A stretch of 64,000 nucleotides of DNA from Septoria linicola. Lineage: Eukaryota; Ascomycota; Dothideomycetes; Mycosphaerellales; Mycosphaerellaceae. The stretch is from contig CP099419.1 in NCBI GenBank assembly GCA_024114885.1, positions 1,364,001 to 1,428,000 on the forward strand, in the 5' to 3' direction. Shown here in pieces: positions 51,899-62,125 of the stretch. The notes beneath the pieces were generated by a model that saw only the letters and a list, made by a program, of their open reading frames with translations, was not told where the DNA came from and ran no database searches. Positions within the stretch are counted from its first letter, which is position 1; the number at the start of each line of letters is the position of its first letter. The position numbers and the translations under genes are program-made.

Positions 51899-52393
51899 TC
51901 AGACAAACCCGCCGTTTTGCGTGATTCCTCGCATGCCCATGTAGAACTCATTCACCCACCTTCCATCCGGTAGACGCTTCCATTGTGCTTCGCTCAGCCC
52001 ACCGAGCATCACGCCCAGAGTACCTGTGACTGTGATCTCAGCATACAGAGCAGCCTCACCTTTCGCTTGGTCTACATCGCATGAGCAGTGCACCACTTCA
52101 AAGTGTACGTCGTGATCTTCCTGCTGCCACACTCGCCACATCTGAACGAGCTCATGCCAGTCCATGATGGCAGCAATGTTGTCAAATCGTGCTTGGAACG
52201 AAGGTGCAATGTATGACAATACTTCACAACCTGCTTCGCTCTCGTAGTCGTAGTCTCTGTTGTTAAGGACTGCAACTTGAAGATGGAAGCGATTGCATAT
52301 ACGACGCGATATGATTTCTGGATCTTCTTCTCTCGCGTCGATGTGTGTCGCTGGCAATACTGTCGCAGAGTCCTCTCGGGTGCGCTCAGCCAT
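51899..52393 (-). CDS. NTF2-like/SnoaL-type small protein, 164 aa
   Basis: I chose the ATG at 52393 (MAERTREDSATVL). The frame stays open about 100 codons further upstream, but that part is Leu/Cys-rich and lies in the divergent promoter. The sequence has a helical start (DPEIISRRICNRFHLQVAVL), then SYIAPSFQARFDNIAAIMDW and strands such as DVHFEVVHCSCDVD, EAALYAEITVTGTLGVM and WKRLPDGRWVNEFYMGMRG. This helix-then-curved-sheet order, ending in a Trp/Arg strand, fits NTF2-like proteins. In fungal clusters such proteins often act as cyclases, dehydratases or accessory proteins. The P450 and OYE neighbours make a tailoring role possible, but this is inference. Confidence 0.65.
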   Translation of the reverse strand: MAERTREDSATVLPATHIDAREEDPEIISRRICNRFHLQVAVLNNRDYDYESEAGCEVLSYIAPSFQARFDNIAAIMDWHELVQMWRVWQQEDHDVHFEVVHCSCDVDQAKGEAALYAEITVTGTLGVMLGGLSEAQWKRLPDGRWVNEFYMGMRGITQNGGFV

Positions 52394-52704
52394 CTGAACA
52401 GTACTACCAAAGTGCGCTGTGCTCGTTGAATCTGCGAAGATAAGGTGCGGTTGCGTGTAATGAGAGAACTGGCAAGTCGAAAGAAAGACCTTTCCAATTG
52501 GAAATCCACAGACTTCACGCAACGGACACGACTCAATCCACAAGTGGTTTATGGCCAACAGAAGGACAGCTTCGAAGCTTGAAAATGGCGCCAACACCAT
52601 CACTACATCATGGTGTCGATCAGGCCATATCTGCGAGAGCAGACAAAGAGGCTCTTCGAGGCTAGACTTGACATTGATGAGCACTCACTGAGCCTACAGC
52701 AAGC
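52394..52704. promoter_or_regulatory. Divergent promoter between the NTF2-like and OYE genes
   Basis: 311 bp between opposed start codons; a shared promoter would allow joint control. No palindromic Zn2Cys6-type site was identified by eye. Confidence 0.45.
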
Positions 52705-53739
52705 ATGTCTTCCGAAACAACGAGGCTCTTCGAGCCATTACGTCTCGGCACAGTGGACCTCTCCTCCCGCATCGTAATGGGTCCACTTGCCAGCAACGGA
52801 GCAGACGAAAACAATGTCCTCTCTTCAGCAGCCAAGAAATACTACGCTGAACGTGCTCAATGTCCAGGAACCCTGATCATCGCCGAGGCAACATTCGTCT
52901 CGCCACAAGCAAGCGGTATCGCAGAATCTCGAGCAGGGATCTGGTCTCCAGCTCAAATCGCCGCATGGAAGGATGTCGTTTCGAGCGTACATGAAGCTGG
53001 TAGCCGTATCTTTCTCCAATTGTGGGCTCTAGGACGTTCTGCGGATTTGGAGATTAAGCAGAGGCAAGGTACGGGCGATGTCGTCTCGAGCTCTGCTATT
53101 GCTATGGAAGGCGGACCTGTACCACGAGCTTTGACAGAGGATGAGATTCGACAGTATATCAAGGACTACACGCAAAGTGCTGTCAACGCAGTAGAGGTAG
53201 CCGGGTTCGATGGGATTGAACTTCATGGCGGGAATGCGAGTCTGATCGACCAGTTCACGCAAGAAGTTGTGAATCAGAGGACAGATGAATGGGGTGGCAG
53301 CGTAGAGAATCGATCTCGCTTCGCTCTTGAAATCACGAGAAGCATTTGTGATGCCATAGGACCCGATCGTGTCGGCTTTCGACTCTCACCGTGGTCGACT
53401 TATCAATCCATGGGCATGTCCTCCGAGAAGACGGTAGCACAATTCTCGCATCTGCTTCGTGGGCTCAAGGATCTCAAGATCGCACATCTGCATCTCGTGG
53501 AATCGCGCATTGCAGGAAGAGTGGATGTAGCAGCTGGAGAACCTTTGACTCCTTTCATCGATCTCTGGGGAGATGCGTCGCCGATCGTTCTTGCTGGCGG
53601 CTTCAGTCCTGAAGATGCAAGGAAGGCGGTGGATCAGCAGTACAAGGAGAAGGATGTACTGATTGCGTTTGGCCGAGCATTTGTAACGAATCCGGACTTG
53701 GTCAGCAAGATCAAGAATGGCGTCTCACTTGTTCAGTGA
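52705..53739 (+). CDS. Old Yellow Enzyme-family FMN oxidoreductase, altered active site, 344 aa
   Basis: Single exon, ATG at 52705. The TIM-barrel pattern is complete: LFEPLRLGTVDLSSRIVMGP, PGTLIIAEATFVSPQASG, FLQLWALGRSAD, YTQSAVNAVEVAGFDGIELH, DEWGGSVENRSRFALEI, and the FMN-phosphate end PIVLAGGFSPEDA with FGRAFVTNPDLV. The substrate-binding His/Asn pair is kept (H174, N177 in HGGN). The proton-donor Tyr of classical OYEs (two residues after that Asn, usual HGANGYLLDQF) is Ser179 (HGGNASLIDQF). The 'PLTR' loop near the flavin is PLAS. At 344 aa it is shorter than yeast OYE (about 400 aa). Such changes occur in fungal cluster OYEs that do not act as plain ene-reductases, for example isomerase-type members. 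The exact reaction is unknown. Confidence 0.85.
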   Translation: MSSETTRLFEPLRLGTVDLSSRIVMGPLASNGADENNVLSSAAKKYYAERAQCPGTLIIAEATFVSPQASGIAESRAGIWSPAQIAAWKDVVSSVHEAGSRIFLQLWALGRSADLEIKQRQGTGDVVSSSAIAMEGGPVPRALTEDEIRQYIKDYTQSAVNAVEVAGFDGIELHGGNASLIDQFTQEVVNQRTDEWGGSVENRSRFALEITRSICDAIGPDRVGFRLSPWSTYQSMGMSSEKTVAQFSHLLRGLKDLKIAHLHLVESRIAGRVDVAAGEPLTPFIDLWGDASPIVLAGGFSPEDARKAVDQQYKEKDVLIAFGRAFVTNPDLVSKIKNGVSLVQ

Positions 53740-54101
53740 GGTAGCTGGCTATCTGTAGCGACGCAAACGATCACTGAGATAGACGAAAGACCATCCTTCA
53801 GGATCGCCTGCTTGAGTTTCACAATACGTGACGTGTAGTATGCATGGTGTAGATAGGCGGCATGATTACAACGTTGGAAGGGCCACGATGAGCTGAGGTA
53901 GTCAAGATAGGAAGGAGGTTATCAGGTTGAAATTTCATGGTAATAGTGAAGTCTTTTCATTTCAACTTCGTGGCAGAACGACAGCAATAGTCAGCTCAAT
54001 GCCTCAACCTCACTCCTCCAGGTTGTTATTTACATATCAGTCATTATGTTCATACATCATCCCCGCAGGGTAACATGCCATCATGAAGCTACAGTCATCC
54101 T
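53740..54101. other. Convergent intergenic region (362 bp)
   Basis: 3' ends of the OYE gene (plus) and the subtilase gene (minus). Rather A/T-rich near 53920-54060. Nothing else was seen. Confidence 0.4.
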
Positions 54102-55268
54102 CTATGCGCCGTTGCCGTTGTAGGCGAGACGGTTACCAGAGAAGAGCTGCAGACCAAGGTTAAGAGCGTTCTTGGTGCTCAAGTCCTGAATGCGCTTGCA
54201 GAGAGCATCTGGAGTCCTGGAGCCCTCGAGGGAGAGGAGGTAAGCGCCGAGACCAGCGATGTGTGGAGAGGCCATCGAGGTACCGGAGATGGTGTTGATG
54301 GAGCTGTCGCTGTCCTTCCAGGTCGAGGTGATGTTGGAGCCTGGAGCGAAGATGTCGACGAGAGCGCCGAAGTTGGAGTAGCTGGCACGCTTGTCTGTGT
54401 TGTCAGAGGCACCGACAGTGCAGACCTCTGGAGCAGAAGCTGGCGAGGCGGTGATGGTTGGCAGACCAGAGTTTCCGGCAGCGACAGCGAGGAAAAGACC
54501 TTGCCTAACGGCCTCGGCGACGGCAGCGTTGGTCATTGGGCTGAATGGTCCACCGAGAGACAGGTTGGCGACAGCCTTGCCGATGCGGCCCTTGCTCTTG
54601 GCGTCGTTGACTGCCCAGTCGATACCGGCGAGAACACCAGCGTTTGAGCCAGATCCCTCTGCGCCGAGGACCTTGACAGCGATGAGAGTAGTCTTCTTTG
54701 CGACTCCGTATGTGCTGGAGCCGGTGGTACCAGCAACGTGAGTTCCGTGTCCGTTTCCGTCACCCTCACGCTCGCCATCGACGAAGCTTTGGCCGAAGAC
54801 AGCGCGGCCACCAAAGTCTTGATGAGTTGTGCGAATTCCCGTATCAATTATGTAAGAGAACGTTCCCTGGCCAGCGGAGTCATCATAGATGTAGTCGCGG
54901 GCACCGTTGGCACGGTGAGAGATTCGTGCCAAGCCATACGATGGCACGTTGCTCTGTGTGACGAGTGCGTTGGTGGTCACTCTGGTGTTTGGCTCGATAG
55001 ACTGAATCGAAGCAATGCTGGCGACGAGTGTGGTGAGATCGGAGACACCCTCGATGGAAAAGCCCTTGAAGCTGCCAAACTCGTAGGTGTGCTTAGCCTG
55101 GACACCGCCTGCCTGGGAGACCTGAGATACCACATCGGCGAGGACGGAGTTCTGGTTGACTCTAACGATCCATGAGCCAGCAATATTGTCAGCCTGGCGC
55201 GTCTCAAGGACGACAGGTGCGGCCAGCGCGGCTGGGACAGCCAAAAGTGCGGTGATGAAGGAACGCAT
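54102..55268 (-). CDS. Secreted subtilisin-like serine protease (proteinase K type, S8A), 388 aa
   Basis: Single exon, ATG at 55268. Signal peptide MRSFITALLAVPAALA, then an inhibitor I9 propeptide to about residue 105 (WIVRVNQNSVLADVVSQVSQ). The mature catalytic domain has D142 (YIIDTGI), H174 (GHGTHVAG), the oxyanion Asn N266 (AAGNSG) and S331 (SGTSMASPH), all intact. Length and order fit extracellular alkaline proteases such as proteinase K or Alp1. The Cys next to the His in proteinase K (GHGTHC) is Val here. The enzyme should degrade proteins outside the cell. Codon use is strongly C/G-ending, as in highly expressed secreted enzymes. Confidence 0.95.
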   Translation of the reverse strand: MRSFITALLAVPAALAAPVVLETRQADNIAGSWIVRVNQNSVLADVVSQVSQAGGVQAKHTYEFGSFKGFSIEGVSDLTTLVASIASIQSIEPNTRVTTNALVTQSNVPSYGLARISHRANGARDYIYDDSAGQGTFSYIIDTGIRTTHQDFGGRAVFGQSFVDGEREGDGNGHGTHVAGTTGSSTYGVAKKTTLIAVKVLGAEGSGSNAGVLAGIDWAVNDAKSKGRIGKAVANLSLGGPFSPMTNAAVAEAVRQGLFLAVAAGNSGLPTITASPASAPEVCTVGASDNTDKRASYSNFGALVDIFAPGSNITSTWKDSDSSINTISGTSMASPHIAGLGAYLLSLEGSRTPDALCKRIQDLSTKNALNLGLQLFSGNRLAYNGNGA

Positions 55269-57308
55269 AGTGGTGTGATGATGCGATTAAATTGATGAAG
55301 CTGGAATCTCAGAGGAGGAGATACTCACACGGAATATATACCTAACATTGGTGTTCTCAAATGGCAACCTCTGCGAACGCCATAGTCCCAACACGGTCGG
55401 CATACTAGCTGATCATTGCGGCCTCTAGCATATTGCAGTCGAGGGTCCTGCAGCCCACCATTCGCTGGCCTCTCAAAGATCATCAGTACCGTCGCGCTTG
55501 GCAGTGCATGTATAGCAAGACTGTCGCGTGCGGGCGATAGCGGGCGCCTCTGGAGTTGGTGGCTGTAGCCACATTGAGGCCAGATCTACATATGAAGTGA
55601 CCTTTTGATCCGGTGCAAGAAGTCGACGGCAGACCGAGGCACGCAACCAAGCAGAGAAGAGGCGTGCTGGCGCTGGAGCCAGCACGATTGCCTCATGAAC
55701 TTGGCATTGCAGCAACTCTTTCCTCCTTAGACAGGTGACAAGACCATGCCAAGAGTGAAGGCGTTGAGCTGCCGAACCTTGTTGCGATGGGGTGGAGCGA
55801 CTTGTCCAAACATTAAAAAGCACGGCGGTTGCCGATGCAGATCAATACCTCCACAGTCTTTCACAAGCTCATCCACAACCTCGTGCTTCTGCATGCCAAG
55901 ATCTTGAGCTATGGTATTTCTGCTGTTCAAGCACACGGCAGGGCGACCGCTCCAAATGCTGTTTTCGAATGAAAGGATGCAGCGTGATTCGTTCCTTCGA
56001 TATTGTGTCGAACAGGGTCTCCTGCTCATTACAGGATGTTGCAGTGCGCATCAGGAAATGGTTGCCATGCAGCTTGCAGCCCGGATCGCAAGTCCATTGC
56101 AGTTGAGCTGCGAACAGCCTCGGACTGTGTTGAATCACATTCTTCTCGTGGCTGTCGATATTGCAAAGCAAGTGGTTCGGTAGCATAATAGGCATTGCAG
56201 GCCGAGACACTCGACCCGAATGTGAGTTCTTACCGTGGTCAGGCCTGTTTTTGCCACGGTTCCATTTGGTACCTGAGGTGAACGCTGGCCTACATTAGCG
56301 CAAGAGCAAAGGTACTCTGTTTCGATGTGCAAATGGTCACTGGCTGCCAGAGCGGCAGGTTCGACTGGGGTACCATAAGAAGCAGTTTCTCTCCGCCTTT
56401 GCCGCCACATAGTCCGTATTCAAAGCTGATGTTCGACATTTGGGCGCAGCTCAAATAAGCTTATGATGTGGCCGAGCTCCGACTACCGAAACATGAGAAG
56501 CCATGTCTCGGCCGTTGACGAGACGCCGTTGCGGAGGTTCCAGCGGCCTTGCAACACGTGCCCCCATGTGCTCGCACTTGCTGCAAACGCTGCTCGCATT
56601 TGCAGCAAGTGCGCTCCGTTTGGGGAAGCAAATTTGGTGTGCGAACAATGCAAGATGTCACATTGTTGGATGCCGTGGTCGTAGCTGAAGGTTCCTCGGT
56701 CCTTGGCATACGATGTGTGAGAGGGGCTGTCTGAAGCTGGAATCCGGGCTGTGCACTGGGCCGCCAGGCAAGCCATAGTGTCTCGCGAATCTGGTTTCTA
56801 CGTGAGGGGCGTAAACTAGAATCTTTGGATGTAACGTTATGGTCAAGCATATGTGCGCCTCATCCCAACACCGAGGCTGACTGAGAGGACTGAGAAGTGG
56901 AGTAAACCTGATGTGGCAGTTTCTCAGCTTCAGCGACTGCCAGTATCTTTGGAAGGTGCTCCAGGTGAGGGATGTCCATTGCGACTTGACGGCGTGCTTC
57001 ACCCGAAGTGATGAGGTAACGCATATCGTTGCGAACGAAAGCCCAACGGCTTACACTTAAGTATGGACAAATTGGATGACAACGATCCACAAACCAGAAT
57101 CGAATCCCATCGATACCTATTTATCTGTCCGTGTAAGGGCAGCGAAGGGCAGAAGAGGTCGCAAAAGCCAGAGCGGCGGGCGGGCTTAGGACATAAGGTG
57201 TGCTTCGATATTCTCGTATTGTACGAGGAGACCACTCGCCATGTTATCCGAGCCATTTGTGCAATGATCGCCTGCACAAACTAGAAGTTGTGCACTTTCG
57301 GCCCATCC
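55269..57308. other. Gene-poor region (2.0 kb)
   Basis: Between the subtilase promoter and the ARP10-like gene. Many overlapping frames of 60-129 codons lie on both strands, mostly because of a Cys/His-rich, stop-poor stretch near 55470-56850. None shows a domain. A 15-bp inverted repeat at 56573-56613 is listed separately. Confidence 0.4.
56573..56613. repeat. Perfect 15-bp inverted repeat with an 11-nt loop
   Basis: Arms cgcacttgctgcaaa (56573-56587) and tttgcagcaagtgcg (56599-56613) are exact reverse complements separated by cgctgctcgca. It could fold into a stable hairpin as DNA or RNA, or serve as a dimer binding site. No gene is called around it. Confidence 0.85.
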
Positions 57309-58850
57309 TTAAAGTCGATCACCCTGATCTTTCAAGCCAAACTTGACGAACTCATCGCGTTCGACCTCGTGCGCGCCCTTGACTCTCATACTAGCCATCA
57401 AGCTTGCACCGGCCCAAGCACCTAAGGTCTCCACCCCTCTGACAATACCCTTGACGGGCGGATCTGCACGGCCTTGAGCTTGTGCACGCTCTGCTTTGTT
57501 CGTGATCGGGTCTTTGATATCGTCGTGTACACGGTCTCTATGAGGTATGGCTTCTTGGAGAGGCATCTTCAATGGCGACAACGGCACGGTGGGTGAAGAG
57601 GCGCCGGGTGGAGTGAGGTGTAGTGTATTCGTCGAACGTTCCTCCAAGGCGCCATGGTCCTTCGCGCTGCCGTAGTTCGAGACTGGATCCCAGCCACGAA
57701 GGGAGATGAGATGTTCAATCTCTTGAAGTACACGACGTTTAAGACCCGGAAGACCACCGTAAATGCCAGTGACCATAATGCGGCTCACGCAAATTGCTCG
57801 AAAATCAGTCGGCAATGCTAGGAGCACTCTGTACGCGAGAATGTGGAGTGGTGAGTCGTGATCGTCGTGCTCATCAGGTTTGCTGTCGGAAGCGAAGAAG
57901 ACTCTCTCTGCGGGCTCGGCCAGTTTGTCGAACAGTATGGAGAATGTTTCATTTGAGGTGCTGCCGGGAACAGGTAGCTGAACAACAGTTGCCTCTTGGT
58001 CGCTAGGGGGTGTGCGTCGTTGACACCAGGCCATACGCTGCGTTATGTCTTCAGCTTCTGCGAACGTGGCCTTGACTTCGTCTTCGCTGGGCACTGATCC
58101 CTCAATGATGTTACCCATCTCTCGCGTCAGCGACTTCCCGGCTCTCACGCTGCGCCTTTGCGCCACCTCCTTGTACTCTCCCACAGCTGTCACCGTGGTC
58201 TCCTCCCATCCGATGTCGACGACTATTCCGTTTCGTAGACCTGCACTGACACAGCACATGACGGGCTGAGTAATGAGCGATACTGAAGGTGGCTGGGTGT
58301 AGTGTCCGAACAGGACTTTCAACACCGTCTCAAGCAGTGGCGTAGGGAGAAGTGAGGGCATGACAAGGGCGGCTTTTCTGGGCTTTGAGTCGAGTTGTAG
58401 ATAGTCTATATGCGCCGTTCGCAATGCACGATCCAGCTTGTCTTCCACCAAACCGAGATCATCCTCACGCAGATCTGCGTGATAGAGCTCGTGGCTTGCT
58501 GCCCACTCCTCGCGCAGTCTGAAAGGGCGCACATTCGCTGCATGTCCAGGCTCATATTGCCTGTAGTCGCCCACTCTGCGCGACGTCTCCGGACTGAAGG
58601 GTAGGATACATCGCGGTCTACTTTCGCCCGCAAAGCCAGCAGAGAAGTGACGAGGACCGAGCTCGTAGATAATCACGTCTTCTTGCTCTGAGCGGAAACT
58701 ACCCGGGCTGCCAAACTGCGAGGAGACACTGCGACCAAGCTGCGGTGTGCGTGGACTCCGCGGTGAAGCAGCCGCCTGCAGAGTCGAATGTGACGGGCGT
58801 GGTCGTGCCGCATGTCGGTCGTGGTCGCGATGAGCAGAAGATGTGGCCAT
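57309..58850 (-). CDS. Actin-related protein, Arp10-like (dynactin pointed-end type), 513 aa
   Basis: I chose the ATG at 58850 (MATSSAHRDHDRH); an in-frame ATG ten codons upstream is weaker. After a Ser/Pro/Arg-rich leader of about 50 residues comes an actin-like fold: VIIYELGPRHFSAGFAGESR (strand pair with 'GFAG'), the P-loop-like NGIVVDIGWEETTVTAV, and SRIMVTGIYGGLPGLKRRVLQEIE in place of actin's 'GG.s..pG...R...El'. Usual nucleotide-contact residues are only partly kept. Long polar inserts lie around 300-340 and 400-460. The sequence fits Arp10/Arp11 (Neurospora ro-7 group), which caps the dynactin filament and supports dynein-driven transport. Another divergent ARP is possible. Confidence 0.75.
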   Translation of the reverse strand: MATSSAHRDHDRHAARPRPSHSTLQAAASPRSPRTPQLGRSVSSQFGSPGSFRSEQEDVIIYELGPRHFSAGFAGESRPRCILPFSPETSRRVGDYRQYEPGHAANVRPFRLREEWAASHELYHADLREDDLGLVEDKLDRALRTAHIDYLQLDSKPRKAALVMPSLLPTPLLETVLKVLFGHYTQPPSVSLITQPVMCCVSAGLRNGIVVDIGWEETTVTAVGEYKEVAQRRSVRAGKSLTREMGNIIEGSVPSEDEVKATFAEAEDITQRMAWCQRRTPPSDQEATVVQLPVPGSTSNETFSILFDKLAEPAERVFFASDSKPDEHDDHDSPLHILAYRVLLALPTDFRAICVSRIMVTGIYGGLPGLKRRVLQEIEHLISLRGWDPVSNYGSAKDHGALEERSTNTLHLTPPGASSPTVPLSPLKMPLQEAIPHRDRVHDDIKDPITNKAERAQAQGRADPPVKGIVRGVETLGAWAGASLMASMRVKGAHEVERDEFVKFGLKDQGDRL

Positions 58851-59162
58851 TTTCGGATATCGGATCAGGGCAACTGCCACTGCGTCGTAGTCCAGCTACA
58901 TTGTTGTTAACCACAGATTCAGATGTCTTCGCTCATCGCCAGTGTTGAGTTGAGTTGAGCTTGGAGAAATGGCTTGGCAGAATTCGTTGGCCCGTGCTCG
59001 AGAGCTCGAGAATTTCTGCCGGCTCTGAAGATTTGACGGCGACAGCTGCTTCGACCACAATATCCTCCTCCCCCTCGACCACCTCCACCCCTCCGGGCCC
59101 GCCATTCATACAGCTGTAGAGATACTCGTCGCAGTATAGCGAGCGACCTACGTACAGCCAGG
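58851..59162. promoter_or_regulatory. Divergent promoter region of ARP10-like and NOP58
   Basis: 312 bp between opposed starts, with gctcgagagctcgag near 58999-59013 and a CT-rich tract near 59060-59095 close to the NOP58 start. Such pyrimidine-rich leaders are common before highly expressed fungal genes. Confidence 0.45.
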
Positions 59163-60937
59163 ATGACGCTCTTCATCCTGACCGAGACATCGGCCGGATA
59201 TGCGCTGCTGAAGGCCAAGGACAAGAAGCTGCTGAAGCGCGATGATCTCGCACAAGAGGCCAGCACCGCCGAGGGCGTGTGCGGTCTGCTGAAGATGAAG
59301 GAGTTCCACAAGTTCAATAGCGCGGCGTCTGCGCTGGAAGAGGCTGCTGCACTGACCGAGGGCAAGGTGAGAATTTCTGATTGCGGAAGCTCTGCGAGGA
59401 AGCATGTGCAGATTGGACAAACCATTGACATTAACAGGTCACGCCCACACTCGCTGGTATGCTCGACAAGATCAAGGACGAGAAAAAGGTCTCGCTCGCC
59501 GTGGCCGACCCCAAGCTCGCCAACGCCATCGGCAAGCTGCCCAACCTGCAAATCACACCCGTGTCCGACTCCAGCACCGCCGACATCTACCGTGCCATCC
59601 GCGAGCATCTCCCATCGCTCATTCCTGGCCTTATGCCAGAGGACATCAACACCATGTCGCTCGGTCTATCGCACAGCTTGTCCCGACACAAGTTGAAGTT
59701 CTCGCCAGACAAGGTCGATACCATGATTATCCAAGCCATTGCCCTGCTCGACGACCTGGACAAGGAGCTTAACACATATGCTATGCGAGTCAAGGAATGG
59801 TACGGCTGGCACTTCCCTGAGATGGCGCGCATCATCAACGACAACCTTGCCTACTCCCGTGTTATCCTCACCATGGGCATGCGAACGAACGCTGCCGACA
59901 CCGACCTCTCAGACGTTCTTCCTGAGGAGATCGAGACTGCTGTCAAGGCCGCTGCGGAGGTTTCCATGGGCACCGAGATCACCGACGACGATCTGGACAA
60001 CATCAAGGCACTCGCCGAGCAGGTTGTGGGCTTCACCGAGTACCGCGCACAGCTTTCCGCCTATCTGTCCGCACGTATGCAAGCCATCGCACCTAACCTC
60101 ACCACTCTTGTCGGTGAGCTTGTTGGTGCTCGACTGATTGCCCACGCCGGCTCCCTGATGAACCTCGCCAAATCACCCGCTTCCACCGTCCAGATCCTCG
60201 GCGCCGAGAAGGCCCTTTTCCGTGCATTGAAGACCAAGCACGACACACCCAAATATGGTCTCATCTACCATGCTTCGCTGATTGGACAGGCCTCAGGGAA
60301 GAACAAGGGCAAGATCGCACGTATGCTTGCAACAAAGTCGACACTGGGTCTGCGCGTGGATGCTTTGAGCGACTGGGGTCAGGCCGGCAAGGGCGAAGAG
60401 GCGGAGCCAACGGAAGAAGAGAAGTCAGCGATCGGTGTACAGGGCCGCGCAGCAATTGAGCGTAGACTTCAAGCGCTCGAGGGCAAGCCACTGAAGGCAA
60501 ACAACGTCGCCATTGGACCCAACGGCCAAAGAACGGCGGCGCCCGCCAAGTGGGAGATCAAAGAGGCTCGCAAATACAACGCAGATGCCGATGGGCTTGC
60601 ACCCGATGCGCCAGCAGCCGTCACTAACGGTGACGCTGCCCCAACATCAAGCAAGAAGAGGAAGCTCGTGGAGGAAGTGCCGACAAATGGCGGTGCCGAC
60701 GACAGCGACAACGATGAGGATGTCGATGACACTGTTGCCACATTCCAGGGCGAATCTTCCAAGAGCGAGTCGAAAGAGGAGCGCGCAGCCAGGAAAGCAG
60801 AGAAGAAGGCAAAGAAGGCCGAGAAGCTTGCCAAGAAGGCAGAAAAGGAGGCCAAGAAGGCCGTGAAAGATTCGAAGAAGCGGAAAGCCGATGATGACGA
60901 AGAGCCTGCAAAGAAGAAAAAGAAGAGCAAGGCGTAA
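59163..60937 (+). CDS. NOP58: Box C/D snoRNP core protein Nop58
   Basis: Exons 59163-59366 and 59438-60937, phase 0, with a 71-bp intron (GTGAGA donor, AACAG acceptor); 567 aa. The N-terminal NOP5NT domain (MTLFILTETSAGYALLKAKD) is followed by the NOSIC/coiled-coil region (DKELNTYAMRVKEWYGWHFP). The Nop RNA- and 15.5K-binding domain has the near-invariant VGELVGARLIAHAGSLMNLA and QILGAEKALFRALKTKHDTP. The C-terminal 90 residues form the Lys/Glu-rich KKE-type tail (AEKKAKKAEKLAKKAEKEAK) ending KKKKKSKA. The protein works in the nucleolus in 2'-O-methylation of rRNA with Nop56, fibrillarin and Snu13. Rvb1/Rvb2 (RVB2 at 16028-17449) help its assembly. Confidence 0.97.
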
Positions 60938-61759
60938 GCGTGCGCTTCTTCTGTCGAGTTTGTCTGGTCTTCGAGCATTGTTTTGGCGTTTCACACTTTG
61001 GATTGGCGTTGAGTTCGCAAATGGCGGTGGAGGCATGACTGGGTTGTGTATGAAATGCTCGGCGCTCGAGGCGTTTTGATGGAAGACACCAGATCTGTAC
61101 GCTGGTGATGGCCTACTGTACATTTTTCGCAATGATCAAAGATAGCCTCGCGACAGCCTCACGGCTGGCGACTGTATTCAAAAGACATTAACTTCAGGAC
61201 CTTCCGTCTTGCTCATTGTGGGTCGCGCCTGCGGCCAGATGAGTCCCATATCCGTGCCTGCCCGGAGTAATGAGAAGCGGCAACTGATCAATCTCATTGT
61301 CTGCTCAACACATCATCTACACGGATGGGCTCTGACATTGCAGCACGTTTGCTAGGAGCGTCATCGCTGAACATCCATCTCACAATGCGCAAGCAGGTAT
61401 GGCTTGTCGAGGGGCCTCGAGGCAATGAAAATCAACAGCACATTATATCAATAAGCCAGCACGCCAACGACTCACTTGCGTGAGCCATCTACATGCAACG
61501 CGGACAATCACTCATGAAGCACAATGGACACAAGACAATAACGAAACGCTTTTCTTCAGGCGATTCCGCGTCAAATGGGCTCACCAGAATGAAGTACAAA
61601 GCAATCAAGCAGCGCGAGCTTCTGGCAGCGTCGCAGTGAAAGCAGAAATGAACCATGATTGCTGCCGGCAAACGCTCCTCAATGTTGTAATACATCATTC
61701 TCATGTCTCCAAACGGACCAAGCCAGATCCTCAGACTAGACAAGTCCACATCGAACACA
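60938..61759. other. Intergenic region (822 bp)
   Basis: Downstream of NOP58 and upstream of the small Ubl-like gene. Frames here are short or antisense to the NOP58 tail. Nothing else was recognised. Confidence 0.4.
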
Positions 61760-62125
61760 ATGTCCGCTTCCCACCCAGGCGAACCCCCTCCACCGCTTGA
61801 GAACCCACCATTTAAGATCTACATACGAACAGCCGCTCAGATCTTCCCCTTGGAAGTCTTCTACACAACCACAGTCGAAGAGCTCAAGAAAATGATCAAG
61901 GACACTGCACAAAACCCGGACGTTCTGACGGATAGTACGGATGGGAGAATGCACTTAATTTTGAGCCCAGGGGAGGACTTGGAGCGGTATCTGAGCTTGG
62001 ATGACTATGTACTGGGAAGGCATTTTGTCAAAGCGGGTTATACGATTGCTGTTGTGTCGAGGCCTGTTGTGATTAAGGATGAGGAGACGGGGGAGGTATT
62101 GAGGTCGGAGTATCGGTTACTGTGA
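61760..62125 (+). CDS. Small protein with possible ubiquitin-like fold, 121 aa
   Basis: From the ATG at 61760 (MSASHPGEPPPPLENPPFKI); an in-frame ATG at 61703 would add 19 residues that look like leader sequence. After a Pro-rich start, the sequence FKIYIRTAAQIFPLEVFYTTTVEELKKMI follows the strand-strand-helix start of ubiquitin-like domains ('i.vk...g..f.l.v....tv.elK..i'). Then come GRMHLILSPGEDLERYLSLDDY and a last strand, GYTIAVVSRPV. No C-terminal Gly-Gly is present, so it would not be conjugated. The family is not recognised and the fold call is tentative. Confidence 0.55.
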   Translation: MSASHPGEPPPPLENPPFKIYIRTAAQIFPLEVFYTTTVEELKKMIKDTAQNPDVLTDSTDGRMHLILSPGEDLERYLSLDDYVLGRHFVKAGYTIAVVSRPVVIKDEETGEVLRSEYRLL

